64,000 bases of DNA from PALSA-505 sp963702235 (GTDB taxonomy: Bacteria; Actinomycetota; Actinomycetes; Streptosporangiales; Streptosporangiaceae). Where the stretch lies: contig CAVPBZ010000007.1 of NCBI GenBank assembly GCA_963702235.1, positions 310,001 to 374,000 on the forward strand, given 5' to 3'. Position numbers and translations under genes: made by a program. Positions 43,533 through 52,121 of this stretch are shown here, one piece after another (position 1 is the stretch's first letter; each line of letters starts with the position of its first letter). The notes under the pieces were generated by a model that made no database searches, was not told where the DNA came from, and worked only from the letters and a program-made list of their open reading frames with translations.

Positions 43533-44723
43533 TTAGCTGTTCTGGTAAAGAATGGCGACACCGGTTGTCGTGGCCACGGCTATGTCGGACGAGCCGTCGC
43601 CGTTCAGGTCGCCGACGGCCGGGTTGCCTGGCGGGAAGTCGCAGCAGCCGGTGACCGGGTAGAGCACCTCAGGAGCGAGCGTGCCGTCAGGCTGTTGCAG
43701 CATGACACCGACCTCATTGAAGCCCACGTGCTGGATGACCAGGTCGTCTTGTCCGTTGCCGGTCAGGTCGGCGATCTCCATCCCGCCAGGGATGCCGCCG
43801 GTGGGGTAGATGACGGGCTTGCGGAGCTTGCCGCTCGCGGTGTCCGCATAGACCTCGATGCCCGACCGGGGGGGATCACTGGCGACCGTCAGCACCAGGT
43901 CGGGCCGTCCGTCGCCGGTCAGGTCACCGACGGCTGCGGCGCCGTCGCTTGGATAGATCGATCCATGGATGGGCACGATCTTGTAGTTGGTGACCGGTCC
44001 CCAGGAGCCGTCGGCTTCGCGCTGGCGGACACGCGCGCCGAAAGTGGAGGAGTACACGATGTCATCGGCCTGGCCCGGATGGCCGAAACCAGCCGTCACG
44101 ACCGTGGAGTCCGGGGTGCCGCCGAAAGGCAGCGTGCGGCCGAGGCGGAACGTGTGCGAGGCGGTGCCGTAGTAGATCGTGACGCTCTTGCTGCTGGCGT
44201 TGTCGAGCAGGATGTCGGGATGGCCATCGTTATTGACATCAGCCACGGTGAAAGGCCGGGCCGGCACGCTGATAGCCGCCGGGCCAGTCAGCCTGCCATC
44301 GTGCGGCGTGTAGACCAGGATCCGGTGCAGGCCCAGGAGCATCACGTCGGGACTGCCGTTGCCGTACAGGTCCGTCACGGTCAGCGGATACCCGCTCATG
44401 AAGGCGTGTGCGTACTTCTGCGGCGCGCCCAGCCGGCTGTCCGCGAGCTGCGGGTATATCCACAGATAGCCGCTAGCACCCGAGCCGCCGCTGACGAGCA
44501 GGTCGGCCCGGCCGTTGCCGGTGACGTCCGCGATAGCCACCCCACCCGGGTAATTGGGGGTGGCCAGGTAGACGGCCTTGCCGAAAGTCCCGGGCGAGTG
44601 TCCGCTCAGCGGCGCCGATGCTACCGCAGCGGGCTCCGCCGTCACCGCCTGCACTGGCGCCACACCCAGTCCGGCCGCAGCGATCGCGAGGCCAGCCACG
44701 CCGATGACTGCAAGCCGCTTCAT
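43533..44723 (-). CDS. Exported FG-GAP/VCBS-repeat protein
   Basis: 396 aa. Signal peptide MKRLAVIGVAGLAIAAAGLG to PVQA. At least six FG-GAP calcium loops: DVTGNGRADLLV, DLYGNGSPDVML, DVNNDGHPDILL, DLTGDGRPDLVL, DLTGNGQDDLVI, DLNGDGSSDIAV. They indicate a seven-bladed propeller covering nearly the whole protein. There is no attached enzyme domain. Probable role is calcium-stabilised extracellular binding. The ATG at 44723 has GAGGAG upstream. Lies on the same strand as the CHAP gene but in a separate unit. Confidence 0.9.
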   Translation of the reverse strand: MKRLAVIGVAGLAIAAAGLGVAPVQAVTAEPAAVASAPLSGHSPGTFGKAVYLATPNYPGGVAIADVTGNGRADLLVSGGSGASGYLWIYPQLADSRLGAPQKYAHAFMSGYPLTVTDLYGNGSPDVMLLGLHRILVYTPHDGRLTGPAAISVPARPFTVADVNNDGHPDILLDNASSKSVTIYYGTASHTFRLGRTLPFGGTPDSTVVTAGFGHPGQADDIVYSSTFGARVRQREADGSWGPVTNYKIVPIHGSIYPSDGAAAVGDLTGDGRPDLVLTVASDPPRSGIEVYADTASGKLRKPVIYPTGGIPGGMEIADLTGNGQDDLVIQHVGFNEVGVMLQQPDGTLAPEVLYPVTGCCDFPPGNPAVGDLNGDGSSDIAVATTTGVAILYQNS

Positions 44724-45240
44724 CGTGGGCGCTCCTCATCCGGTCAGCTACAACACAAAGCAAGAGAGAACAGGAGCCAGACGGGTCGAAAGGGGGCAAG
44801 CACCGCCCGTCGCCATTCGTCGCCCCTGGATCCGAGCCGTCGTCAGAGGCGGCAACTACGCCATCTTGTCACGGCACGGGCAACGTGGCGAGGGCGATAT
44901 CGGCGAGCATGATCTGGCCTGGAGTGATGATTTTTCATCTTTGGTGAAGTCGGGGAGGGGTGGGACGCTTCCCGCAGCGTCGGTGCTGCCCGTGAAGAAT
45001 GCCGGGCCTGGAAGCCGGCCCCGGCCCCGCCCGCGCCCACCTGCACCAGCCCCGCCGCGGTAGGCACCTGTTCGTCGCCTCGCCGGCCAGGCTCAACTGC
45101 TCGGCGGCGTAGCCGATCGCGGTAGCGACGCCCGCGGGCGGCTGTCAGCCCGGCCCCAGCTTGGCCACCGCACCCTCGGCCCTGCCGCAGGTAGCCCTCC
45201 AGCGACCGGGACTCAGGGCTCTTTCCTGTATAAACTCTGG
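44724..45240. other. 517-bp intergenic region
   Basis: Contains the promoter of the FG-GAP gene (its side is AT-richer, with ATGATTTTTCATCTTTGG near 44930). The 45060-45220 part shows coding-like minus-strand text in mixed frames (SRSLEGYLRQGRG, GVATAIGYAAEQLSLAGEAT), perhaps a decayed gene I cannot name. No RNA structure recognised apart from the tRNA that follows. Confidence 0.4.
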
Positions 45241-45315
45241 GGTGAGTGAGGGGATTCGAACCCCCGACATCCAGGACCACAACCTGGCGCTCTAACCAAC
45301 TGAGCTACACCCACC
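45241..45315 (-). tRNA. tRNA-His (anticodon GTG)
   Basis: Cloverleaf on the minus strand. Acceptor GTGGGTG pairs with CACTCAC, with the His-specific extra G at position -1 facing discriminator C73. D-arm TAGCTCAGTTGGTTAGAGC, anticodon stem CCAGG/CCTGG with loop TTGTGGT (anticodon GTG), and T-arm GGGGGTTCGAATCCCC. The 3' CCA is not encoded. It lies upstream of the FG-GAP gene and downstream of orn. Confidence 0.97.
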
Positions 45316-45364
45316 ATGGTCACCCGGGTAGAAGGTGACGCCCAAGAATCATAGCGGGACTAGC

Positions 45365-46072
45365 TCACCGCTCCGGACCGGATTCGCCAGGCCGCGGCGC
45401 CACGTCCCCGGCCGGCTCGCTGCCCGGCCCGACCACCTCGACCGGCCCGACCGGCGCGGGCACGGCGTCCGGGGCCGGCGTTCCCGCGTACCGGGCTGCG
45501 ATCGCCTTGGCGGTCGCGGAGTCCGGTCCCGGCTTCGGCACGAAGATCGCCTCCCGGTAGTACCGGAGCTCGCGCACCGACTCCTTGATGTCGGCCAGCG
45601 CCCGGTGCCCGCCGTTCTTCAGCGGGCTCGCGAAGTACGCCCGCGGGTACCACCGTCGGGCGAGCTCCTTAATGCTCGACACGTCCACCATCCGGTAGTG
45701 CAGGAACGTGTCCAGCTCGGGCATGTCGCGGGCCAGGAAGGCCCGGTCGGTGGCGATGGAGTTGCCGCACAGCGGCACCTTGCGCGGCTCCTTCACGTGC
45801 CGCCGCACGTAGTCGAGCACCCGCTCCTGCGCCTCGGCCAGCGAGATGCCTGATGCCAGCTCATCCAGCAGCCCTGAGGCGGTGTGCATCTCGCGGACGA
45901 CGTCCGGCATCTGGTCAACCGCCTCCGGTGGCGGCTTGATCACCTCGTCGATGCCCTCGTCGAGCACGTTGAGCTCGCCGTCGGTCACCAGGCAGGCGAT
46001 CTCGACCAGGGCGTCATGCTCCAGGTCGAGACCGGTCATCTCGCAGTCGATCCAGACCAGCCGGTCAGCCAT
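45365..46072 (-). CDS. orn: Oligoribonuclease
   Basis: 235 aa. DEDDh 3'-5' exonuclease that degrades 2-5-nt RNA and pGpG to mononucleotides. Motifs: Exo I LVWIDCEMTGLDLEHDALVE, Exo II CGNSIATDRAFLARDMPELD, Exo III GGHRALADIKESVRELRYYR with the catalytic His. The core is about 185 residues; a Pro-rich 45-residue tail (PAPDAVPAPVGPVEVVGPGS) is extra and common in actinobacteria. Located directly by tRNA-His, a frequent arrangement in this phylum. Confidence 0.95.
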   Translation of the reverse strand: MADRLVWIDCEMTGLDLEHDALVEIACLVTDGELNVLDEGIDEVIKPPPEAVDQMPDVVREMHTASGLLDELASGISLAEAQERVLDYVRRHVKEPRKVPLCGNSIATDRAFLARDMPELDTFLHYRMVDVSSIKELARRWYPRAYFASPLKNGGHRALADIKESVRELRYYREAIFVPKPGPDSATAKAIAARYAGTPAPDAVPAPVGPVEVVGPGSEPAGDVAPRPGESGPER

Positions 46073-46126
46073 CTGCCCAGCCTAGAGCCTCGGTGCCGGT
46101 ACCGGAGAATAGGGAATACCGAACGG

Positions 46127-46798
46127 CTACCGACCGGCCACTCCCGCGGCGCGCTCGAGTATGTGCTCCGGGACCGGGATTCCGGCTGGCAGCTGCACAT
46201 CAGGCTCGGGCGGGCCGAACGCCTGCCGGGCCGGCACCACCCCGGCCCAGAAGCCGAGCTCGAGGTCCTCGGCGTCGTCGGACGGCGGGCCGGTGCGGAC
46301 CTTCACCGACGCCTCGGCGAGCGGCAGGGCGAGCACCGCGGTCGCGGCGAGCTCCTTGCGGGTGGGGGGCCGGGCGGCGTCCCACCGGCCGGGGATCAGC
46401 TGCTCGGTGATGACCCGCAGGGCCGCCAGCCGTTCGGCATCATCGGTAACGATCCTGGCCGTGCCGTACACCATGGCACTGCGGTAATTCATCGAGTGGT
46501 GGAACACCGAACGCGCGCACACCAGCCCGTCCAGCTGCGTGACGGTGACGCAGGCCGGCTGCCCGTCGGCCGCGAACAGGGTCCGGTTGGCTGACGAGCC
46601 GTGCAGGTAGAGCGTGTCGCCGGCCCGGCCGTAGGCCGTGGGTAGCACCCGCGGCACGCCGTCGCAGATCACGCCGAGGTGGCAGATCAGCCCGGCGTCG
46701 AGCACGGCGTACAGGTCGGCGCGCTCGGTACTGCCGCGGTCGGGGAGGCGGCGCAGCTTCGTCCGGGGCGTGGCGGACAGTGGCGTCTCGGTGGTCAT
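46127..46798 (-). CDS. Pyridoxamine 5'-phosphate oxidase-family FMN-binding protein
   Basis: 223 aa from the ATG at 46798. Split-barrel flavin fold: RGSTERADLYAVLDAGLICH, LHGSSANRTLFAADGQPACV, HHSMNYRSAMVYGTARIV and GFWAGVVPARQAFGPPEPDV. This DUF/PNPOx-like subgroup binds flavin and is often next to MocR regulators, as here (divergent, 61-bp gap). It may serve PLP salvage or heme/F420 chemistry; exact activity is unknown. The earlier start at 46843 adds 15 weak residues. Confidence 0.88.
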   Translation of the reverse strand: MTTETPLSATPRTKLRRLPDRGSTERADLYAVLDAGLICHLGVICDGVPRVLPTAYGRAGDTLYLHGSSANRTLFAADGQPACVTVTQLDGLVCARSVFHHSMNYRSAMVYGTARIVTDDAERLAALRVITEQLIPGRWDAARPPTRKELAATAVLALPLAEASVKVRTGPPSDDAEDLELGFWAGVVPARQAFGPPEPDVQLPAGIPVPEHILERAAGVAGR

Positions 46799-46859
46799 AG
46801 TGCCCGACGGTAGGCTAGGAAGTGGACTGGCAGCAAGAGCCACTTAACCGCGAAACCGG

Positions 46860-48286
46860 GTGACCACTTTGCAGCGGATGATCGTGGAGCCGCCGCTCGT
46901 CCTGGACCGCGGCGGCCCGGAGCCGCTGACGATCCAGATCACCGGGCAGCTGCGCGCGGCCGTGGCCGACAGCCGGCTGCGGCCGGCGAGCGGCTGCCGT
47001 CCTCCCGCGCGCTGGCCGCCTCGCTCGGCGTCAGCAGGACCGTGGTCACCAACGCTTACCTGCAGCTGTTCGCCGAGGGCTGGCTGGAGGGACGGCACGG
47101 CTCGGGCACCTACGTGGCCGACGGCGCGGCGGGCGGCCCGGGCGCGCCCGGCGGGCGGCGGACAGGCGGCGCCCGGGCGGCTGCCGGTGTTCCCGTCGCC
47201 GCCCGCGGCCGCGCGCTGATCGAGCTGCGGCCCGGCGTGCCCTGGTCGGCCGGCATCGACCCGGCCGCCTGGCGCCGCGCCTGGCGGCAGGCCGCGGCCA
47301 CGGCGCCGTCGCCATGGCCGGACCCGCGCGGCCTGCCCGCCCTGCGCGCCGCGCTGGCCGGCTACCTGCGCCGCACCCGCGGCCTGGACTGCACGCCCGG
47401 CCACATCCTCATCACCCGCGGCGTGGCCAGCGGGCTGGCGCCGCTCGCCGCGGCGCAGCTGCGGCCGGGGGAGCGGGCCGGGGTGGAGGAGCCCGGGTAT
47501 CCCGCCGCCCGCGCCATCCTGGCCGCGCGCGGCGCGACGGTGCTGCCCTGCCCGGTCGACGCGCACGGCCTGATCCCCGGCGAGCTGCCCGCTGACCTGC
47601 GCCTGGTGTACGCCACGCCGGCGCACCAGTACCCGCTCGGCGGGCGGCTGCCGGTGCCGCGCAGGCAGGCGCTGGTGGCCTGGGCCCGCGCCACCGGGGC
47701 GCTCGTCGTCGAGGACGACTACGACAGCGAGTTCCGCTACGACGTGGCGCCGCTGCCCGCGCTGTATGGCCTGGATCCCGGCGTCGTGGCCTACCTCGGC
47801 ACGACGTCGAAAATGCTGACGCCAGGATTCGGGGTGGGCTGGCTGGTGGCCAGGCCCGGCCTGATCACGCTGCTGGCCGGCCAGCGGGAGAGCCTGGGCG
47901 ACCGGGCCAGCGAGGCGGCCCAGCGCGCCCTGCTCGCGCTGATCGAGACCGGTGACCTGGACCGGCACATCAGGCGGATGCGGCGCGAGTACGCCCGGCG
48001 CAGGGACGCGATCGTGGCCGCGCTCGGCGATCCGGCGGTTCCGGCCACGCTGCTCGGCGACACGGCCGGCCTGCACGTGGTGCTCAAGCTGCACCGCGGC
48101 AGCGCCGACGCGGTGGTGGCGGCCGCACGCGAGCGCGGGGTAGGCGTATACACGATGCGGCGTTACTTCGCCGCCCGCCCGGCGGCAGACTGTCTCGTGC
48201 TCGGCTACGGCGGCCTGCCGCTCAGCCAGGTTGCAGCCGCCGCCGCGGTACTCCGCGACATCCTGGTGGAACACCCCGCGCAGTGA
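46860..48286 (+). CDS. MocR-type regulator (GntR HTH plus aminotransferase domain), apparent frameshift near 46985
   Basis: PLP-binding regulator. The first 42 codons give MIVEPPLVLDRGGPEPLTIQ and the HTH start ITGQLRAAVADSRLRP in one frame. The next frame continues GERLPSSRALAASLGVSRTV and VTNAYLQLFAEGWLEGRHGS, then the aminotransferase part with EDDYDSEFRYDVAPLPALYG and the PLP lysine in GTTSKMLTPGFGVGW. The expected LRPGERLPSSR needs one more G in CCGGCG at 46983-46988. So a single missing base, real or technical, splits an otherwise complete 475-aa protein. It is divergent from the PNPOx-like gene it likely controls. Confidence 0.85.
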
Positions 48287-48356
48287 TGAGCCCGGCCGCC
48301 GCGGTACTGCTCGACATGCTGCCGAGCCTTCCCGGGCGCTGAGGCGCGCGAGCGGG

Positions 48357-49124
48357 TCAGCCCGCGCGGGCCAGGGCGTCGGCCGGCTCGGCGTCATCCG
48401 CGTGCATGCCGGCCATCCTGCTGACGGTGACCTGCCGCACCCGCTGCTCCTCGCCCTCGCGCGGCGGCGGCAGGTCGCTGGCCCGGGAGACGCGCACACC
48501 GGTCAGCCTGTCCACCTCGATAGCGCCGGGGCCCGCGGCGATGCAGCAGGGCACCTGAGAGGCGCCGAAGTGGCCGCCGCACGCCCACAGCCTGCGGCTG
48601 CGGACGGTGGTGTGCGCGTAGCTGAACGGCGCGGGGCGCCCGGCCGGCCAGCACTGCGGGACCCGCCAGGAGTCAAGCCAGTCCAGGATCGCGTCCACCC
48701 CGGTCACCGGGCCGGAGGTGAACGGCTGCCAGCCGAAGCCGACGACGCCCACCTGGACGCACAGCCGGCCCTCGGTGTGCACGTCGGCCGCCCCGTCGTT
48801 CGGTGCCACGGCCAGCGGGCCGGTCGCGTACGCGTCACCGCGCGCGCCCGTCGCTCCCTCGTGGTCGATGTCGCCGGCCACGCCGAGGGCGAGGCCGGCC
48901 CTGACGATGGGGATGAGCTGCACGGTCTCGCCCGTCACCGGGTTCCACACGAGATGGCAGGGACGGCCGATCTGGTTCAGGCGCTGCGCCGCCGAGTGCG
49001 CGGAGATGAGCTGCGGATCCGCGCCCAGGGTCATCCAGACCGCCCTCGGCGCACCGCCCTTCATCTGACCGCCGTCGGCAACCGCCCGAACGTGCCCGGC
49101 ACCTGGCATCCACGCGTCTCCCAC
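48357..49124 (-). CDS. Conserved actinobacterial protein of unknown function, amidase-like sequence features
   Basis: 255 aa, GTG start with GGGAG upstream. It has a recurring actinobacterial layout APRAVWMTLGADPQLISAHS, AAQRLNQIGRPCHLVWNPVT, CVQVGVVGFGWQPFTSGPVT and GVDAILDWLDSWRVPQCWPA, ending in a charged tail. The LISAHSAAQ to HLVWNP region suggests a fold related to N-acetylmuramoyl-L-alanine amidase (PGRP), with possible zinc His. There is no signal peptide. I cannot assign a function. Confidence 0.72.
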   Translation of the reverse strand: MGDAWMPGAGHVRAVADGGQMKGGAPRAVWMTLGADPQLISAHSAAQRLNQIGRPCHLVWNPVTGETVQLIPIVRAGLALGVAGDIDHEGATGARGDAYATGPLAVAPNDGAADVHTEGRLCVQVGVVGFGWQPFTSGPVTGVDAILDWLDSWRVPQCWPAGRPAPFSYAHTTVRSRRLWACGGHFGASQVPCCIAAGPGAIEVDRLTGVRVSRASDLPPPREGEEQRVRQVTVSRMAGMHADDAEPADALARAG

Positions 49125-49276
49125 GGCACTCCCTCACGGCGGTCTAGACCTTAGGCCCCGTTGTCCCTTCTCCTTACCTACGTCAGGAGTGCGGATTAGT
49201 CCATAGGTCCGGTGCGTGATATTGCCCGGAAGCTGGTATTCCTGGTGGGTTGAGTCAGGCAGCCCGGAGGAGAGGC

Positions 49277-50359
49277 ATGACGGCTGACGGCACGGTTCCG
49301 TTGAAGGGCACGGTTCCAGGGATCGAGGGCGTTTCCCGGCTCGCCCGGTGGCTGACCGCGCACGGCGTTCCGGCGGCCGAGCAGCTGCCGTCGGTGCACC
49401 TGATCGCGGGCGGCCGGTCCAACCTGACCTACCGGCTCGAGTTCCCGGCTCCAGCCGTGCCGGCCCGGCTGGTGCTGCGCCGCCCACCGCTCGGTCATGT
49501 GCTGCCCACCGCGCACGACATGACCAGGGAGTACCGGCTGATCTCCGCCGTGCACGGCACAGCGATCCCGGTGGCCGCGCCGGTGGCGTTCTGCTCCGAC
49601 ACCGAGGTCATCGGCGCGCCGTTCTACGTGATGGAGTACGTGGACGGCCTGGTCATCCGGACCAGGGACGAGGCCGCCAAGATCACCCCTGAGCAGGCCG
49701 GCGTGGTGTCCGAGCGGCTGGCCGACATGCTGGCCGCGATTCACCAGCTGGACGTGGCGGCGGTCGGGCTCGGCGACTTCGGCCGGCCCGACGGGTACCT
49801 GCGGCGGCAGCTCAGCCGCTGGCAGCGGCAGTGGGATCTGTCGGTCACCCGCGAGGTACCGGGGTACGCGGAGCTGGTGGCCAGGCTGGAGGCGGGGCTG
49901 CCCGAAGGCGGTGAGGGGACGCTGGTGCACGGTGATTTCCGGATCGACAACGTGCTGCTCAGCGCGGACGCCGAGCCCGCGATCGCGGCCGTGGTCAACT
50001 GGGAGATGGCCACGCTCGGCGACCCGCTGGCCGACCTCGCGCTGACGCTGGTCTACTGGGCCGACCCGGACGACACGGAGTGGGCCGACATGGAGGTGGG
50101 GGCGACCGCCACCGCTGCTCCCGGTTTCTTGTCCAGGGCGGAGTTCGCGGCCCGGTACGCGGCGCGCACCGGGCGCGACCTGTCCGGGATCGGGTACTAC
50201 ATGGCCTTCGGCTGCTTCAAGCTCGCGGTCGTGCTGGAGGGAATCAACGCGAGGTTCCTGCAGCACCAGACCGTCGGCGAGGGATTCGACCGGGAGGGCC
50301 GGGCGGTCCCGGTGCTGATCCAGCGGGCGCACCGGATGCTCGACTCGAACCCGCTGTGA
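49277..50359 (+). CDS. Phosphotransferase-family protein (ACAD10/APH-like kinase)
   Basis: 360 aa. APH-type kinase fold: LIAGGRSNLTYRLEFPAPA, LRRPPLGHVLPTAHDMTREY, catalytic LVHGDFRIDNVLLS and the metal site VVNWEMATLGDPLADLALTL. This subgroup resembles the kinase domain of ACAD10-like proteins and is often near acyl-CoA genes. Substrate is unknown. ATG at 49277 with GAGGAGAGG upstream. Four near-identical hairpins follow the stop. Confidence 0.9.
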   Translation: MTADGTVPLKGTVPGIEGVSRLARWLTAHGVPAAEQLPSVHLIAGGRSNLTYRLEFPAPAVPARLVLRRPPLGHVLPTAHDMTREYRLISAVHGTAIPVAAPVAFCSDTEVIGAPFYVMEYVDGLVIRTRDEAAKITPEQAGVVSERLADMLAAIHQLDVAAVGLGDFGRPDGYLRRQLSRWQRQWDLSVTREVPGYAELVARLEAGLPEGGEGTLVHGDFRIDNVLLSADAEPAIAAVVNWEMATLGDPLADLALTLVYWADPDDTEWADMEVGATATAAPGFLSRAEFAARYAARTGRDLSGIGYYMAFGCFKLAVVLEGINARFLQHQTVGEGFDREGRAVPVLIQRAHRMLDSNPL

Positions 50360-50727
50360 CCCGCACCCAGAAAAAATCATGAGGCCCGGCGCCCCGCTCT
50401 CGCCGGGCCTCACGTCTTGGCCCCCGGTTGTTCTGCGTGAGGCCCGGCGCCCCGCTCTCGCCGGGCCTCACGTCTTCGCCCCCGACCCTGCTTAGATGAG
50501 GCCCGGCGCCCCGCTCTCGCCGGGCCTCACGTCTTGTGTATGAGGCCCGGCGCCCCGCTCTCGCCGGGCCTCACATGTTGAGGACGCCCGGCTAAGCCAG
50601 GGGGTTCACAAGGTTGCAGATTTTTTCCGCGCGATTTTGCCGCGCGGGGCGCCCTCGACCGGGGCTGCCGCCCCTCCGCGGCGGGTCGGCATGCTTTGCT
50701 GGTCAGGTCCGGAAGGGAGCTGCCGAG
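50360..50727. other. 368-bp region between the phosphotransferase and dehydrogenase genes
   Basis: The first 215 bp hold the hairpin array. The remaining 150 bp contain AAAATCTGCAACCTTG-like AT-richer sequence near 50605-50635, the likely promoter of the dehydrogenase gene, and the ribosome site GGAAGGGAGC before its GTG. No gene is seen. Confidence 0.5.
50380..50573. repeat. Four tandem copies of one GC-rich hairpin
   Basis: Each copy is TGAGGCCCGGCG - CCCCGCTCT - CGCCGGGCCTCA, a 12-bp perfect stem with an identical nine-base loop, followed by CGTCTT or ATGTT. Copies are at 50380-50412, 50438-50470, 50497-50529 and 50541-50573. They are separated by 25, 26 and 11 bp of unrelated sequence. 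The array begins 20 bp past a stop codon, so it probably works as a multiplied terminator. Confidence 0.85.
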
Positions 50728-51903
50728 GTGAAAGCGGTGGTGTACGAAGGCACCCGCGAGGTCGGGGTGCACGAGGTAGACGACGCCGTCCTGCAGGACC
50801 CTTCCGACGTCGTCATCCGCGTGACCTCCAGCGCCATCTGCGGGACCGACCTGCACATGTACGACGGGCGCACCGGGGCCGAGCCGGGACTCGTCCTCGG
50901 CCACGAGCCGCTGGGCGTTGTCGAGCAGGCGGGCTCGTGCGTGACCCTGGTCCGGCCGGGCGACCGGGTCGTCATACCGACTCACCTGTACTGCGGCCTG
51001 TGCTACAACTGCGTCCGCGGCTACTCCGCCGCCTGCCTGCGGGTGCGCCCGGGCGGATTCGGCGCCGCCTACGGCTACGCGGGAATGGGCCCGTACCGGG
51101 GTGCCCAGGCCGGGCTGCTAAGGGTGCCGTTCGCCGACGCGAACTGCGTGCCGGTGCCCGGCTCACCCGGCGACGATCAAGAGGACGACTTCGTCCTGCT
51201 CGCGGACGCGTTCGTGACCGGCTGGCACGCCACCGAGCTGGCCAGCGTGGGCACCGCGCCGGAACCGGTCGCCGTCTTCGGCGCCGGAGCCGTCGGCCTG
51301 CTCGCTGCGTATTCGGCGCTGATCAAGGGCGCCAGCGAGGTCTACGTGGTCGACTGGATCGACGCCCGGCTGGCCAAGGCGGCCGAGATCGGCGCCACGG
51401 CGGTGGACTTCCGGCACGGCGACCCGGTTGACCAGATCCGGGAGCTGCGCCACGCTCGCGGGCTCCCGCCCGGTGAGAGCGAGATGGACGGCGTCCTGCA
51501 CGCCATCGATGCGGTCGGCTTCCAGGCCAGGGACCGCTCGCGGCCGCAGGCCGAGCGGCCCACCCAGGTCATCGAGGACCTGGCGCGCCTGGTCAACCCC
51601 ACCGGCCATGTTGGCATCGCCGGGGTCTACGCCGAGAAGGACCTGCACCCGGCGCCGGGCGGCCGGGCGGACGGGGCGCTGACCGTGCCGTGGGCGACGT
51701 TCTTCGCCAAGGGCGTCAGCGTCGGTTTCGGCCGCACCCACGACCGGCGCTACACCACGCTGCTCCGCGACCTGGTCGTCTCCGGCCGCGCCCGCCCCGG
51801 CATGATCGTCACCCACCACGGCGGGCTGGACCACGCCCCGCGCCTGTTCCGCGCCTTCGACGAGCGGGCCGAGGGAGTGATCAAGGCCGTACTCCGGCCC
51901 TGA
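50728..51903 (+). CDS. Zinc-dependent alcohol dehydrogenase, formaldehyde-dehydrogenase-like
   Basis: 391 aa, GTG start. MDR fold: catalytic zinc Cys in SSAICGTDLHMYDGRTG with GHEPLGVVEQ. The structural-zinc lobe is CGLCYNCVRGYSAAC. Nucleotide-binding VAVFGAGAVGLLAAYSALIK leads to VVDWIDARLAKAAEIGA with the Asp typical of NAD preference. The long insertion around QARDRSRPQAERPTQVIEDL resembles glutathione-independent formaldehyde dehydrogenase of the PADH type. Substrate likely a small aldehyde or alcohol. The array of hairpins isolates it from the gene before it. Confidence 0.9.
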   Translation: MKAVVYEGTREVGVHEVDDAVLQDPSDVVIRVTSSAICGTDLHMYDGRTGAEPGLVLGHEPLGVVEQAGSCVTLVRPGDRVVIPTHLYCGLCYNCVRGYSAACLRVRPGGFGAAYGYAGMGPYRGAQAGLLRVPFADANCVPVPGSPGDDQEDDFVLLADAFVTGWHATELASVGTAPEPVAVFGAGAVGLLAAYSALIKGASEVYVVDWIDARLAKAAEIGATAVDFRHGDPVDQIRELRHARGLPPGESEMDGVLHAIDAVGFQARDRSRPQAERPTQVIEDLARLVNPTGHVGIAGVYAEKDLHPAPGGRADGALTVPWATFFAKGVSVGFGRTHDRRYTTLLRDLVVSGRARPGMIVTHHGGLDHAPRLFRAFDERAEGVIKAVLRP

Positions 51904-52121
51904 CTCGCGACCCGCCGCCCCGACAGCCCCGCTCGCCGCGGCCAGCCGAATCTGGTTGCCGTGCCGCGCTGACCGCGCCTGCTGTGCACGCAGCCCGGCG
52001 GCGCGCAGGACGGATGGATCGCGTCCTTGCACCGCGACGACCCGCGGCAGCCCTGCGAGCCCTGGCCCGACAGCTGACCGGGTGGCCGGCGGCCGGGAGC
52101 CGATGCGCGACACTGGGGCCC

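Noticed and set aside
50380..50573. Possible CRISPR array
   Set aside because: Units are self-complementary hairpins with 11-26-bp spacers of uneven length and no cas genes nearby.
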